Shown here: one piece after another, positions 43,218-52,245 of the stretch
Layout of the letters: every line of letters begins with the position of its first letter
How positions within the stretch are numbered: the first letter of the stretch is position 1
NCBI RefSeq assembly: GCF_050946515.1
Contig: NZ_JBMNUX010000001.1
Location: 243,310-307,309 of the forward strand
DNA: 64,000 bases
Reading direction: 5' to 3'
Source of the DNA: Tractidigestivibacter sp050946515
GTDB lineage: Bacteria > Actinomycetota > Coriobacteriia > Coriobacteriales > Atopobiaceae
Position numbers and translations under genes: made by a program
The notes under the pieces: generated by a model
Told to the model about the DNA's origin: nothing
The model's input: only the letters and a program-made list of their open reading frames with translations
The model's database searches: none

Positions 43218-44716
43218 TGGGCTCCGAGTCTGTCTCGGTGCGCACGGCGACCTTGCGTGGCATCGAGGCAATCCCGATATCTGTCGAGGTCAGCGTCTCT
43301 GGCGGCATTCCGGGGCTTTCCATCGTCGGCATGCCTGACGCCTCTGTGCTGGAAGCGCGCTCTCGTGTTCGCTGCGCCATCAAGGCCTCGGGCTACAAGA
43401 TCCCGAGACTTCATGTGACAGTGAACCTCGCGCCTGCGGAAATAAGGAAGTCAGGAACCGGCTTTGACCTTCCCATTGCCGTTGCCGTCCTTGCTGCCAC
43501 CAACCAGATTCCGACGGCTGACCTTGACGGCTGCGTCTTTGTGGGCGAGCTGGCTCTTGACGGGGCGGTGTGCCCCGTGAGGGGAGCCGTCGCCTACGCC
43601 AAGCTTGCAAAAGAGCAGGGTCTCTCGCTCGTGTGCTCCGAGAGAACTTGCCTTTCTGGCTCTACGGATGCAGGGGCGCTGGCGCTCTGCGCCCTCTCGA
43701 GGCTTATGGCAGGGGTGAAGACGCTGCCTGCGCTCAGGGAGGGTGCCGCCGACGAGGCGAGCATACCGGCCAGCGGCCCCGACCTTGACTTTGCCGACGT
43801 CGTCGACCAGGACTTGGCAAAGCGAGCCATGGTAATCGCCGCCGCCGGCCGGCATGGGATGCTTATGGTGGGGCCTCCGGGCTCGGGAAAGACCATGCTC
43901 GCTCGGAGGATGCCGACCATCCTGCCCCCGCTTTCCGACAAGGAGCGCTCTGAGGCGATGCTCATCCACTCGGTGGCCGGCCAGCCCATGGAGCCGCTCG
44001 AGCGAGGCGAGCGCCCGTTTCGCGCGCCCCACCATTCCATCTCCGTCGGAGGCCTCGTTGGCGGCGGCCGACCCGTGATGCCAGGGGAAGTGTCTCTCGC
44101 GCATGCCGGCGTGCTCTTTTTGGACGAGCTCCCAGAATTTGCCAGCAACGCCCTTCAGTCCTTGCGGCAGCCCCTCGAGGAGCACGAGGTGAGGATCGTC
44201 CGCGTTGACGGCGTCTACGTCTTTCCCTGCGACTTCCAGCTTGTTGCTGCAGCGAATCCCTGCCCCTGCGGGTATCTGGGGGACGATCGCCACGAGTGCA
44301 CCTGCACGCCCGCGCGCATAGCCTCCTACCAGGCTCGCATAGGAGGGCCTCTCATGGACAGGATTGACGTTGTGGTAGACGTCCAACGCCCGCAGACAAC
44401 CGATGTGATTCGTGGCAGCTCTGGCCTCTCTACCCAAGAGATGCGCTCTCAGGTCATGGGGGCACGCGACTTCTCCCAATGGCGAGAAGCGCGCAGGGGC
44501 GGCGAGCGCGACCAGTCTGGAGTCGCGGCAATGGGCTTTCAGGACAGCGCTCGAGCCTACTTTGAGAGCTCGGCGGATCGCTTGGGGCTCGGCGGGCGCG
44601 CCATAACGAGGGTCTCCCGCGTTGCGCGAACCATCGCGGACGTCGATCAGCGCGAGGAGGTCACGCGAGACGACGTGGCCGAGGCTTTGCAATACCGTTC
44701 GAGGAAACTTCGATGA
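43217..44716 (+). CDS. comM: ComM/YifB family AAA+ ATPase (Mg-chelatase-like)
   Basis: 499 residues. N-terminal Lon-like fold (IVGMPDASVLEARSRVRCAIKASGYKIP), AAA+ core with Walker A GPPGSGKTML near residue 216 and Walker B LFLDELPEF, and C-terminal Mg-chelatase-associated domain with a four-Cys loop (CPCGYLGDDRHECTC). In naturally competent bacteria this helicase promotes branch migration during uptake of DNA; here it overlaps dprA. Confidence 0.93.
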   Translation: MGSESVSVRTATLRGIEAIPISVEVSVSGGIPGLSIVGMPDASVLEARSRVRCAIKASGYKIPRLHVTVNLAPAEIRKSGTGFDLPIAVAVLAATNQIPTADLDGCVFVGELALDGAVCPVRGAVAYAKLAKEQGLSLVCSERTCLSGSTDAGALALCALSRLMAGVKTLPALREGAADEASIPASGPDLDFADVVDQDLAKRAMVIAAAGRHGMLMVGPPGSGKTMLARRMPTILPPLSDKERSEAMLIHSVAGQPMEPLERGERPFRAPHHSISVGGLVGGGRPVMPGEVSLAHAGVLFLDELPEFASNALQSLRQPLEEHEVRIVRVDGVYVFPCDFQLVAAANPCPCGYLGDDRHECTCTPARIASYQARIGGPLMDRIDVVVDVQRPQTTDVIRGSSGLSTQEMRSQVMGARDFSQWREARRGGERDQSGVAAMGFQDSARAYFESSADRLGLGGRAITRVSRVARTIADVDQREEVTRDDVAEALQYRSRKLR

Positions 44717-45612
44717 GCGGGCAACAGAGCCGCTGGGAGATGCGGCAGGGCAGCTCGAAGTATCCATCTCAGCTGTCTGATTTGGAGGGGGAGGCACCGC
44801 CGGTCATCTACGGCATAGGGGACCCCGACGTTCTCTCGCGCCCAATGATGTCTATCGTGGGGGCGAGAAGGGCAACGCCGTACGGCCTTGCCGTCGCCGA
44901 GATGGCAGGACGCGTTGCTGCCGAGTGCGGAATAGTGGTTGTGTCTGGCGGCGCCTTGGGCTGCGACCACGCGGCAAGCGCCGCGGCGCTCGATTACGGA
45001 GGGAAGACGGTGGTGATTCCTGGATGCGGCGCAGACGTCGTATACCCAAGAAGCTCGAAGGACGTCTTCGACCGGGCAGAGTCGGGCGGGGGCGCAGTCA
45101 TTTCCATAGAGCCATGGGGCACAACGCCCCGGCGCTTTGCCTTCCCAAGGAGAAACGCCATCATTGCCGCGCTCTCCAAATGCCTCTTCGTGACCGAGGC
45201 GGGAAACAGGTCGGGAACCATGAGCACCGCAGACGTTGCCGTAAGGCTGGGGCGCACGGTCTTCGCGATACCAGGCTCGATCTTCTCTCCGCTCTCGGCG
45301 GGCACCAACAAGCTCATCTCAGAGGGAGCGCAGATGATCTGCGACGAGCAGGCGCTTGAGACGGCAATCTCCTTGGAGTACGACAGGCTGCGGCTGGTTC
45401 CTGACGGGGCTCCCGGCAGGCCTCAGGGACGGCTCCTCTCGGCGCTCGTGGCGTCGCCATCCAGGCCGCAAGAGCTCGCGGAGCGCCTGAACGAGGACGT
45501 GCTCGACATACTGCGCTCGCTTTCCGACTACGAGGCTGGAGGTCTTGTGACGAAGCTTCCCGACGGTCGGTATGCTCCCTCCAAGAGCTACTACCTCGGA
45601 AACAAAGGGTAA
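44713..45612 (+). CDS. dprA: DNA-processing protein DprA
   Basis: 299 residues. Rossmann-like DNA-binding fold: MSIVGARRATPYG, VVSGGALGCDHAASAAAL, VIPGCGADVVYP, FPRRNAIIAALS, NRSGTMSTADVA, VFAIPGSI and GTNKLISEGA. A short winged-helix end at about 235-295. Loads RecA on incoming single strands. The usual SGLARGID is altered to SGGALGCD. ATGA overlap with comM. Confidence 0.92.
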   Translation: MSGQQSRWEMRQGSSKYPSQLSDLEGEAPPVIYGIGDPDVLSRPMMSIVGARRATPYGLAVAEMAGRVAAECGIVVVSGGALGCDHAASAAALDYGGKTVVIPGCGADVVYPRSSKDVFDRAESGGGAVISIEPWGTTPRRFAFPRRNAIIAALSKCLFVTEAGNRSGTMSTADVAVRLGRTVFAIPGSIFSPLSAGTNKLISEGAQMICDEQALETAISLEYDRLRLVPDGAPGRPQGRLLSALVASPSRPQELAERLNEDVLDILRSLSDYEAGGLVTKLPDGRYAPSKSYYLGNKG

Positions 45613-45654
45613 GATGTGTTGGACTGAAGGCGAAGCTGTTGGCAGGGAGCGCGC

Positions 45655-46992
45655 ATGGAGACAGTAGAGGTTGTAGGCGGAGGGCTTGCGGGGAGCGAAT
45701 GTGCGCTGCAGCTCGCGGCGCGTGGGGTGCCCGTGCGCCTGTACGAGCAGCGGCCGACGCACAAGTCTCCCGCGCACTCCACCGACCGCTTCGCCGAGCT
45801 CGTCTGCTCAAATTCTCTTAAGTCTACCAAGGACGACACCGCTCCGGGCGTCCTCAAGCATGAGCTTGACGCCATGGGCTGCAAGCTTCTTGGGATTGCG
45901 CGCCAGTGCTCGGTCCCCGCCGGCGGGGCGCTCGCGGTCGACCGCGAGCTCTTCTCGGCTGCGGTTACCGGCGCCATTGAGGCGGCCCCGCTCATCGAGG
46001 TGGTGCGCCAGGAGGTCACGAAGATTCCCCAGGGCCCCGCCGTCATTGCGGCCGGTCCCTTGTGCTCGGAAGCGCTCTTCTCGGCAATCGGGGATGCAGT
46101 CGGGTCTGAGTCGCTGTCGTTCTATGATGCCGCCGCTCCAATAGTTTCTGCGGAGAGCATCGACAGGACGGTCGCCTTCGAGCAGTCCCGCTACGGCGAG
46201 AGCGGGGGAGGCGACTACCTCAACTGCCCCATGGACAAGGAGCACTACGACGCCTTCGTCGACGCGCTTCTCTCGGCCGAGCGCGTGATAGCGCGAGACT
46301 TCGAGCAGAGGGACCTCTTCAGCGCTTGCCAGCCCGTCGAGGAGGTGCCGCGCAAGCGCCGCGAGTCCCTGCTCTTTGGAGCCCTGAAGCCCGTCGGCCT
46401 CGAGGACCCCCGCACTGGCAAGCGCCCGTGGGCAGTCGTGCAGCTGCGCGCCGAGAACAGCGCGCGCACGGCGTACAACCTCGTGGGCTTCCAGACGAAC
46501 CTCACCTGGCCCGAGCAGCGTCGCGTCTTCCGCATGATCCCCGGGCTCGAGAATGCCGAGTTCCTGCGCTATGGCGTCATGCACCGCAACTCCTTCGTCG
46601 ACTCTCCGCACGTTCTCGACCGCACGTTCAAGATCCCTGGGACCCGCTGCCGCCTCGCAGGGCAGATCACGGGCACCGAGGGGTACGTCGAGGCAATCGC
46701 GTCGGGACTCCTCGCTGCCGTGAACACCTATGCGGACCTCATGGGAGTCGAGTGCGCGTCGCTTCCCCAAACTGGCGCCCTAGGCTCTCTTGTTGCCTAC
46801 GCGACAGACCCCATGACCAAGGGCTACCAGCCCATGCACGTGAACTTTGGTCTCTTGCCGCCGCTGCCCGACGCGCCAAGAAAGAAGGACCTCAGGAGAA
46901 GGAAGCTCGCCGCTCGCGCCGTCGAAGACACCCGCTCCTACGTGGAGTCGCGGCCAGACCTCTTCCCAAAATTGACTGAGAGCCCGTCGTGA
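45655..46992 (+). CDS. trmFO: Folate-dependent tRNA m5U54 methyltransferase TrmFO
   Basis: 445 residues. FAD-binding start VEVVGGGLAGSECALQLA, then YEQRPTHKSPAH, FAELVCSNSLKS with the catalytic Cys, and GTEGYVEAIASGLLAAVN near the end. Uses methylene-tetrahydrofolate to make ribothymidine at position 54. Ribosome site CAGGGAG. Confidence 0.96.
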   Translation: METVEVVGGGLAGSECALQLAARGVPVRLYEQRPTHKSPAHSTDRFAELVCSNSLKSTKDDTAPGVLKHELDAMGCKLLGIARQCSVPAGGALAVDRELFSAAVTGAIEAAPLIEVVRQEVTKIPQGPAVIAAGPLCSEALFSAIGDAVGSESLSFYDAAAPIVSAESIDRTVAFEQSRYGESGGGDYLNCPMDKEHYDAFVDALLSAERVIARDFEQRDLFSACQPVEEVPRKRRESLLFGALKPVGLEDPRTGKRPWAVVQLRAENSARTAYNLVGFQTNLTWPEQRRVFRMIPGLENAEFLRYGVMHRNSFVDSPHVLDRTFKIPGTRCRLAGQITGTEGYVEAIASGLLAAVNTYADLMGVECASLPQTGALGSLVAYATDPMTKGYQPMHVNFGLLPPLPDAPRKKDLRRRKLAARAVEDTRSYVESRPDLFPKLTESPS

Positions 46993-47924
46993 GCAGCGTG
47001 GAGAGCTTCGAGAGGCTCTGCGAGCGCTTCCTCGACTACCTCAGGCATGCCCGGCGGCTCTCTGACAACACCGTCCGCGCGTACAAGGCGGACCTCAAGT
47101 CGTTCTCCGACTGGGCAAGGCGGCGCGGAGTAGACCCGCTGAAGGCGACGCATCGCCAGCTGAGGGGATATCTTGCAGAGCTTGGGCGCGCCGGATACAC
47201 GGTGAGAACCCAAGACCGTCGTCTTTCCGCCGTGAGGGACCTATACCGCTGGCTCAACCGAGAAGGCGTGATCAAGGAAGACCCCGCGGCGGCGCTTGCG
47301 ATGCCAAAGGGAGACAAGCGCCTTCCTAAGACCATGAGCGACAAGGACGTCCAGTCGCTTCTCGCCACCTGCGACGCCTCGACGCCAGAGGGTCTTCGCG
47401 ACAGGGCCTTTCTCGAGCTTCTCTATGCCTCAGGGGCAAGAATCTCCGAGGTGTCGGCGCTTGACGTCTCTGACGTGAACCTGACGACGAAGCAGGCGCG
47501 CCTTTTTGGCAAGGGCTCCAAGGAACGCATCGTGCCCCTATATGACGTCGCGCTCAAGTGGCTCTCGCGCTATCTGGACGAGGCGCGCCCCAAGCTTCTT
47601 GCCATGGGCAAAGGCAGCGGCAGGGGAGACCCCGCCCATGCCCTTTTTGTCTCCACTCGCGGAAACAGGATGAGCGCCGACGCCCTGCGGCGCGTCTTCG
47701 AGCGCCACGTGGCGCTCGCGGGGCTTGACCCCACCCTGACGCCCCACGCCATGCGCCACACCTATGCCACCGAGCTCGTCTCTGGGGGCGCAGACCTCAG
47801 GAGCGTGCAGGAGCTCCTGGGTCACGCGAGCCTCTCTACGACACAGGTCTACACGCACGTATCGGTCGAGAGGCTCAAAGAGGCGTCGCGCCAGGCTCAT
47901 CCGCGCTCGGGAAGCCAGTCATGA
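46989..47924 (+). CDS. xerC: Tyrosine recombinase XerC/XerD type
   Basis: 311 residues, GTG start overlapping the trmFO stop. N-terminal SAM-like core-binding domain and catalytic domain with R151, H253, R256, H279 and nucleophile Y288; complete. Together with a second Xer it should resolve chromosome dimers at dif. Placement behind trmFO with dprA nearby is the standard chromosomal position, so it is not a phage integrase. Confidence 0.92.
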   Translation: MSSVESFERLCERFLDYLRHARRLSDNTVRAYKADLKSFSDWARRRGVDPLKATHRQLRGYLAELGRAGYTVRTQDRRLSAVRDLYRWLNREGVIKEDPAAALAMPKGDKRLPKTMSDKDVQSLLATCDASTPEGLRDRAFLELLYASGARISEVSALDVSDVNLTTKQARLFGKGSKERIVPLYDVALKWLSRYLDEARPKLLAMGKGSGRGDPAHALFVSTRGNRMSADALRRVFERHVALAGLDPTLTPHAMRHTYATELVSGGADLRSVQELLGHASLSTTQVYTHVSVERLKEASRQAHPRSGSQS

Positions 47925-47995
47925 GGTCAGGCCTCGCCGCAATCCCCACAAGTGCTCCACACCCGCCATTTCCTCTGCAAACAGGGGGAGTTTGC

Positions 47996-48004
47996 TGCTA
48001 TACT
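47996..48004 (+). promoter_or_regulatory. Extended -10 promoter of rpsB-tsf
   Basis: TGC followed by TATACT (47999-48004); a weak CTGCAA -35 lies 18 bases upstream of the box. Leader about 155 bases. Confidence 0.6.
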
Positions 48005-48031
48005 TTCCAACTGCTGTGCATATGCCAGCAA

Positions 48032-48125
48032 GCCACGCGCCAGCGTGGCCCCATCACACACGCGTGACTACCAGCCAACCGTGGTGCCCAAGGCTCCTAA
48101 GCCAGGTCTTGGGTGGTCTGGCTGG
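48032..48125 (+). promoter_or_regulatory. Structured rpsB leader (possible S2 autoregulation site)
   Basis: Two hairpins in the leader: GCCACGC (48032-48038) with GCGTGGC (48043-48049), and a long interrupted stem made of CCAGCC/GGCTGG (48071-48076, 48120-48125), ACC/GGT and CCCAAG/CTTGGG (48087-48092, 48108-48113). No T tract follows. Leaders of rpsB act as S2-binding control elements in several bacteria; this one has not been matched to a known family. Confidence 0.45.
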
Positions 48126-48164
48126 GTCGACATCACGCGGAGGACCAACCAAACGGAGGTAACC

Positions 48165-48959
48165 ATGGCTGCAAAGATCACTATCCAGACCCTTCTTGAC
48201 GCAGGCTGCCACTACGGCCACCAGACCCGTCGCTGGAACCCCAAGATGAAGCCCTACATCTTCGGCGAGCGCAACGGCATCTACATCCTCGACCTCAAGC
48301 AGACCATCCTCGACGCCGACAAGGCCTACACCTTCCTCAAGGACACCGCTGCGAAGGGCGGGAAGGTCCTGTTCGTTGGCACCAAGAAGCAGGCTCAGGA
48401 GCCCATCCAGCAGCAGGCCGAGCGCTGCAACATGCCCTACATCAACCAGCGCTGGCTCGGCGGCATGCTCACCAACTTCGTGACCATGCGCTCGCGCATC
48501 ACCCGCATGGAGGAGCTCGAGGCCATGGTGGAGGACGGCCGCATGGCCACGCTTCCCAAGAAGGAGCAGGCGCTTCTCTCCAAGGAGCTCGACAAGCTGC
48601 AGAAGAACCTCGGCGGCGTCCGCGACATGACCAGCCTGCCGCAGGCCATCTTCGTCGTCGACACCAAGCGCGAGGAGATCGCCGTTCGTGAGGCCAACCG
48701 CCTCCACATCCCCGTCGTCGGCCTTCTGGACACCAACTCCGACCCCGACGTCATCGACTACGGCGTCCCTGCCAACGACGACGCCATCCGCTCCGTTTCC
48801 CTCATGTGCGAGCTCGCGGCCGACGCCATCCTGGCCGGCACCGGCGAGACGCAGATCACCGCTGAGGAGATGAAGTCCGGCGTCGAGCAGGCTCCCGTCG
48901 CCACCGACGACGCCGCCAAGGCTCCTGCTGCCGAGGAGAAGGCTCCTTCCGCGGAGTAG
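48165..48959 (+). CDS. rpsB: 30S ribosomal protein S2
   Basis: 264 residues. TIQTLLDAGCHYGHQTRRWNPKMKPYIFG opening, KGGKVLFVGTKKQAQ, QRWLGGMLTNF and VGLLDTNSDPDVIDYGVPANDDA. The last 25 residues are an Ala/Glu-rich tail. The frame opens earlier, but ATG 48165 has the ACGGAGGTAACC ribosome site and the family start. Confidence 0.97.
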   Translation: MAAKITIQTLLDAGCHYGHQTRRWNPKMKPYIFGERNGIYILDLKQTILDADKAYTFLKDTAAKGGKVLFVGTKKQAQEPIQQQAERCNMPYINQRWLGGMLTNFVTMRSRITRMEELEAMVEDGRMATLPKKEQALLSKELDKLQKNLGGVRDMTSLPQAIFVVDTKREEIAVREANRLHIPVVGLLDTNSDPDVIDYGVPANDDAIRSVSLMCELAADAILAGTGETQITAEEMKSGVEQAPVATDDAAKAPAAEEKAPSAE

Positions 48960-49032
48960 CAAGCAATGCTCGCGCGATATACGCGCGTGCCTCACTTTCT
49001 GACTGACACTGACTTCCAATAAGGAGGAAGAC

Positions 49033-49902
49033 ATGGCAAAGATTTCTGCCGCCCTGGTCAAGCAGCTCCGCGAGATGACCGACTCCCCAATGATGGAGTG
49101 CAAAAAGGCCCTCGTCGAGGCTGACGGCGACATCGACAAGGCTGTCGACGTCCTTCGCAAGATGGGTCTTGCAAAGGCCGTCAAGCGCGCTGGCCGCGAG
49201 ACCAACGAGGGCACCATCGGCGTCTGGGTTTCCGACGACACCAAGCTCGGCGCCATGGTCGAGCTCACCTGCGAGACCGACTTCGTCGGCACCAACGCCA
49301 AGTTCAAGGCATTCGCCCTCGACCTTGCCAAGGTCGTTGCCGAGAACGACCCCGCTGACCTTGACGCCTTCAAGGCCTGCCCCATGGGTCAGGGCACCGT
49401 CGAGTCCGAGCTCACCGAGATTATCCACGTCATCGGCGAGAACATGAAGATCAACCGCTTCGTCCGCGTCACCGCGGACAATGGCGCCCTTGGCACCTAC
49501 ACGCACCACGACGGCAAGCACGCCGACATCGTGACCTTCTCCTTCTCCAAGCCCGAGACCGCGAGCGCCGACGCCTTCAAGACCTACGCTCACGACGTCG
49601 CCATGCAGGTCATCGCCTCCAATCCCGTCTCCGCCGTCCGCGAGGATGTCCCCGCTGACGTCGTCGAGCACGAGAAGGGCATCTACAAGGCCCAGGCCGC
49701 CGAGTCCGGCAAGCCCGAGGCAATCCAGGAGAAGATCGCCATGGGCAAGCTCGAGAAGTTCTACAAGGAGAACGTCCTTACCGAGCAGGTCTTCGTCAAG
49801 GATTCCGACAAGACCATCGACTCGCTGACCAAGGAGGTCTCCAAGGAGGTGGGCGACGACATCAAGGTCGTGACGTTCGCCCGCTTCAACTTCGGCGAGT
49901 AA
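49033..49902 (+). CDS. tsf: Elongation factor Ts
   Basis: 289 residues. Nucleotide exchange factor for EF-Tu. N-terminal ALVKQLREMTDSPMMECKKAL and the TDFVG segment that contacts EF-Tu are clear. Ribosome site AAGGAGGAAGAC. Follows rpsB by 73 bases, ends at a terminator. Confidence 0.97.
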   Translation: MAKISAALVKQLREMTDSPMMECKKALVEADGDIDKAVDVLRKMGLAKAVKRAGRETNEGTIGVWVSDDTKLGAMVELTCETDFVGTNAKFKAFALDLAKVVAENDPADLDAFKACPMGQGTVESELTEIIHVIGENMKINRFVRVTADNGALGTYTHHDGKHADIVTFSFSKPETASADAFKTYAHDVAMQVIASNPVSAVREDVPADVVEHEKGIYKAQAAESGKPEAIQEKIAMGKLEKFYKENVLTEQVFVKDSDKTIDSLTKEVSKEVGDDIKVVTFARFNFGE

Positions 49903-49923
49903 CGCCGCAGCGCGCACGACTCG

Positions 49924-49963
49924 AGAGGCAGACTCCAGACGCTGGGGCCTGCCTCTTTTTTTT
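49924..49963 (+). terminator. Rho-independent terminator after tsf
   Basis: Stem AGAGGCAG (49924-49931) with CTGCCTCT (49949-49956) followed by a run of eight T. Confidence 0.88.
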
Positions 49964-50120
49964 GAAGCTCTTTGCCAGCTTCGGCGCCATCTTTGGGACC
50001 TCCTCTCCTCGTTTCCGCGCGCCAGGCGGACGCTGAGATGCGCCGTCTTCAGAAACTTGCAACGCTTATATGCAAAGCTTGGGCACTCGCCTAAGCCTTC
50101 GCTGGCTAGGCCGCTTGCTC

Positions 50121-50129
50121 TGATAGAAT
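50121..50129 (+). promoter_or_regulatory. Extended -10 promoter of the pyrH operon
   Basis: TGA followed by TAGAAT (50124-50129). It lies 54 bases before the TTG start. The 220-base gap after the tsf terminator holds nothing else that I can identify. Confidence 0.55.
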
Positions 50130-50182
50130 CTTCAAGGCAAGCTGGGTCCCTAAGGCCCAGCACGTGACCTAAGGAGGCTGTC

Positions 50183-50908
50183 TTGTCCGACTACAGGTAC
50201 AAGCGTGTTCTATTGAAGCTCTCTGGCGAGGCCCTCATGGGCAGCCAGGAGTTTGGCATTGACCCGGCCGTCCCTCAGCACCTCGCTGACGAGATCAAGC
50301 CCGTCTGGGCCGATGGCGTGCAGATTGCCGTCGTCGTTGGCGGAGGAAACATCTTTCGTGGCGTGGAGGGCGCAGCGGCTGGCATGGACCGCGCCCAGGG
50401 GGACAACATGGGCATGCTCGCCACGGTCATCAATTCGCTTTCCCTGCAGGACACCTTTGAGAAGAACGGCATGGACTGCCGCGTCATGAGCGCAATAGAG
50501 ATGCATCAGGTCTGCGAGACCTACATTCGCCGTCGCGCCATCCGCCACCTCGAGAAGGGCCGCATCACCATCTTTGCCGCAGGCACCGGCAATCCCTACT
50601 TCACCACCGACACAGCGGCCGCCCTTCGCGCCTGCGAGATTGGCGCCGAGGTCCTCATGAAGGCCACCAAGGTCGACGGCATCTACGACGCCGACCCCGT
50701 CACGCATCCCGAAGCCACCAAGTTCGATACCATTACCTATAGAGAGGTCCTCTCCCGTGACCTCAAGGTCATGGATGCAACCGCCACGGCGCTCTGCCAT
50801 GACAACAAGATGCCGATCATGGTCTTTGACATGGGCCAGGAGGGCGTCTTCAAGCGGGCAATCATGGGAGAGGCAGTGGGCACCACTGTTGTCGAGGAGG
50901 ACTGCTAG
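50183..50908 (+). CDS. pyrH: UMP kinase
   Basis: 241 residues, TTG start behind AAGGAGG. Amino-acid-kinase fold: RVLLKLSGEALMG, VVVGGGNIFRG, and FTTDTAAALRACEIGAEVLMKATKVDGIYDADP. Makes UDP for RNA and for wall precursors. Leads the operon that runs to proS. Confidence 0.96.
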   Translation: MSDYRYKRVLLKLSGEALMGSQEFGIDPAVPQHLADEIKPVWADGVQIAVVVGGGNIFRGVEGAAAGMDRAQGDNMGMLATVINSLSLQDTFEKNGMDCRVMSAIEMHQVCETYIRRRAIRHLEKGRITIFAAGTGNPYFTTDTAAALRACEIGAEVLMKATKVDGIYDADPVTHPEATKFDTITYREVLSRDLKVMDATATALCHDNKMPIMVFDMGQEGVFKRAIMGEAVGTTVVEEDC

Positions 50909-50910
50909 CT

Positions 50911-51456
50911 ATGAGCAAGTACACCGATACCGCAAAGAAGCACATGGAGGGTTGCATCAAGAACCTGCAATCCAACTTCACCCGCGTGCGTACCGGCCGC
51001 GCGAATCCGCACATTCTGGACGACATCAAGGTTGACTACTACGGCCAGCCGACGCCCATCACGCAGCTGGCAGGCGTGAAGCTCCCCGAGGCGTCGATGA
51101 TGGTCATCGAGCCGTGGGACAAGTCGGCCCTCAAGAGCATCGAGAAGGCCATCGAGGCGTCTGACCTTGGCATCACCCCGTCCAACGACGGCGTCTCAAT
51201 CCGGCTTCCGTTCCCCAAGCCCACCGAGGAGCGCCGCAAGGAGCTCGCTCGAGAGTGCAAGGACATCGCCGAGGAGGCTCGCGTCTCCATCAGGAACGTC
51301 CGCCGCGACGTCAACGGCAAGATCGAGCGTGACGAGGAGCTCTCCGAGGACCAGGTCACGCGCGAGAAGAAGGAAGTCCAGAAGCTCACCGACGCCTACA
51401 TCAAGAAGGTCGACGAGCTGCTCAAGACCAAGACCGCAGAGATCATGGAGATCTAG
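50911..51456 (+). CDS. frr: Ribosome recycling factor
   Basis: 181 residues, near the usual 185. Three-helix bundle with FTRVRTGRANPHILDDIKVDYYG, LTEERRKEL-type segment (PTEERRKELA) and VSIRNVRRDVN. Two bases after pyrH, the standard order. Confidence 0.97.
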   Translation: MSKYTDTAKKHMEGCIKNLQSNFTRVRTGRANPHILDDIKVDYYGQPTPITQLAGVKLPEASMMVIEPWDKSALKSIEKAIEASDLGITPSNDGVSIRLPFPKPTEERRKELARECKDIAEEARVSIRNVRRDVNGKIERDEELSEDQVTREKKEVQKLTDAYIKKVDELLKTKTAEIMEI

Positions 51457-52245
51457 TTGCACTTCGACGAAGACAAGCTCAAGCAATACTACGAGAACCC
51501 TCCCGAGGACATCAGCCTCGACGACGTCGACATGGCTCGCATCCCTCGCCACGTGTCCATCATCATGGACGGCAACGGCCGCTGGGCAAAGGCGCGCGGC
51601 CTCGACCGCTCAGAGGGGCACGTGGCGGGAGTCTCGTCGCTGAGAGAGGCCGTGACCACGAGCGTGCGCCTGGGCGTCGACGTGTTCTCGGTCTATGCGT
51701 TCTCGACTGAGAACTGGAAGCGACCCCAGCACGAGGTGGACCTCCTGATGCACCTCTTTGCGACCACGCTCCTGAAGGAGCTGCCGCTCTTCTTCCAGGA
51801 GAACGTGAGGCTTCGCTTCTTTGGCGACATCGAGGCCCTCCCTGAAGAGACCCGCAAGGTCTTCGAAGAGGGCCTCGAGAAGACCGCCGGCAACACGGGC
51901 ATGACGTTCGCGCTGGCGGTGAACTACGGCGCCAGGGCGGAGCTCGTCCGCGCTTCTCGGCTCATTGCCAGCGAGGTCGCCGCGGGGACGCTCTCCCTCG
52001 ACGACGTGGACGAAGACGCCATCTCGTCTCGCCTCTACACGGCGGGACTCCCTGACCCCGACCTGGTCATCCGCACCTCGGGCGAGATGCGCCTCTCCAA
52101 CTACCTGCTCTGGCAGATCGCTTACTCCGAGTTCTACGTGACATCGGTCCTGTGGCCCGACTTCTCGCGCTGGGACTACCTGCGCGCCGTGAAGTCGTGG
52201 CAGGGGCGTCACCGTCGCTATGGCGGAGTAGAGGCGGCATCGTGA
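51457..52245 (+). CDS. uppS: Isoprenyl (undecaprenyl) diphosphate synthase
   Basis: 262 residues. Cis-prenyltransferase motifs: IIMDGNGRWAKARGL (catalytic D38), HVAGVSSLREAV, YAFSTENWKRP, and RTSGEMRLSNYLLWQIAYSEFY. Makes the lipid carrier for wall synthesis. TTG start directly after the frr stop, with GGAG six bases before; an internal ATG (51532) lies close to the fold and is a less likely alternative. Confidence 0.94.
   Translation: MHFDEDKLKQYYENPPEDISLDDVDMARIPRHVSIIMDGNGRWAKARGLDRSEGHVAGVSSLREAVTTSVRLGVDVFSVYAFSTENWKRPQHEVDLLMHLFATTLLKELPLFFQENVRLRFFGDIEALPEETRKVFEEGLEKTAGNTGMTFALAVNYGARAELVRASRLIASEVAAGTLSLDDVDEDAISSRLYTAGLPDPDLVIRTSGEMRLSNYLLWQIAYSEFYVTSVLWPDFSRWDYLRAVKSWQGRHRRYGGVEAAS

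Noticed and set aside
47745..47850. Phage-type integrase and integration site at xerC
   Set aside because: The recombinase is in the usual trmFO-xerC chromosomal position, with no att-like repeats or phage genes near.
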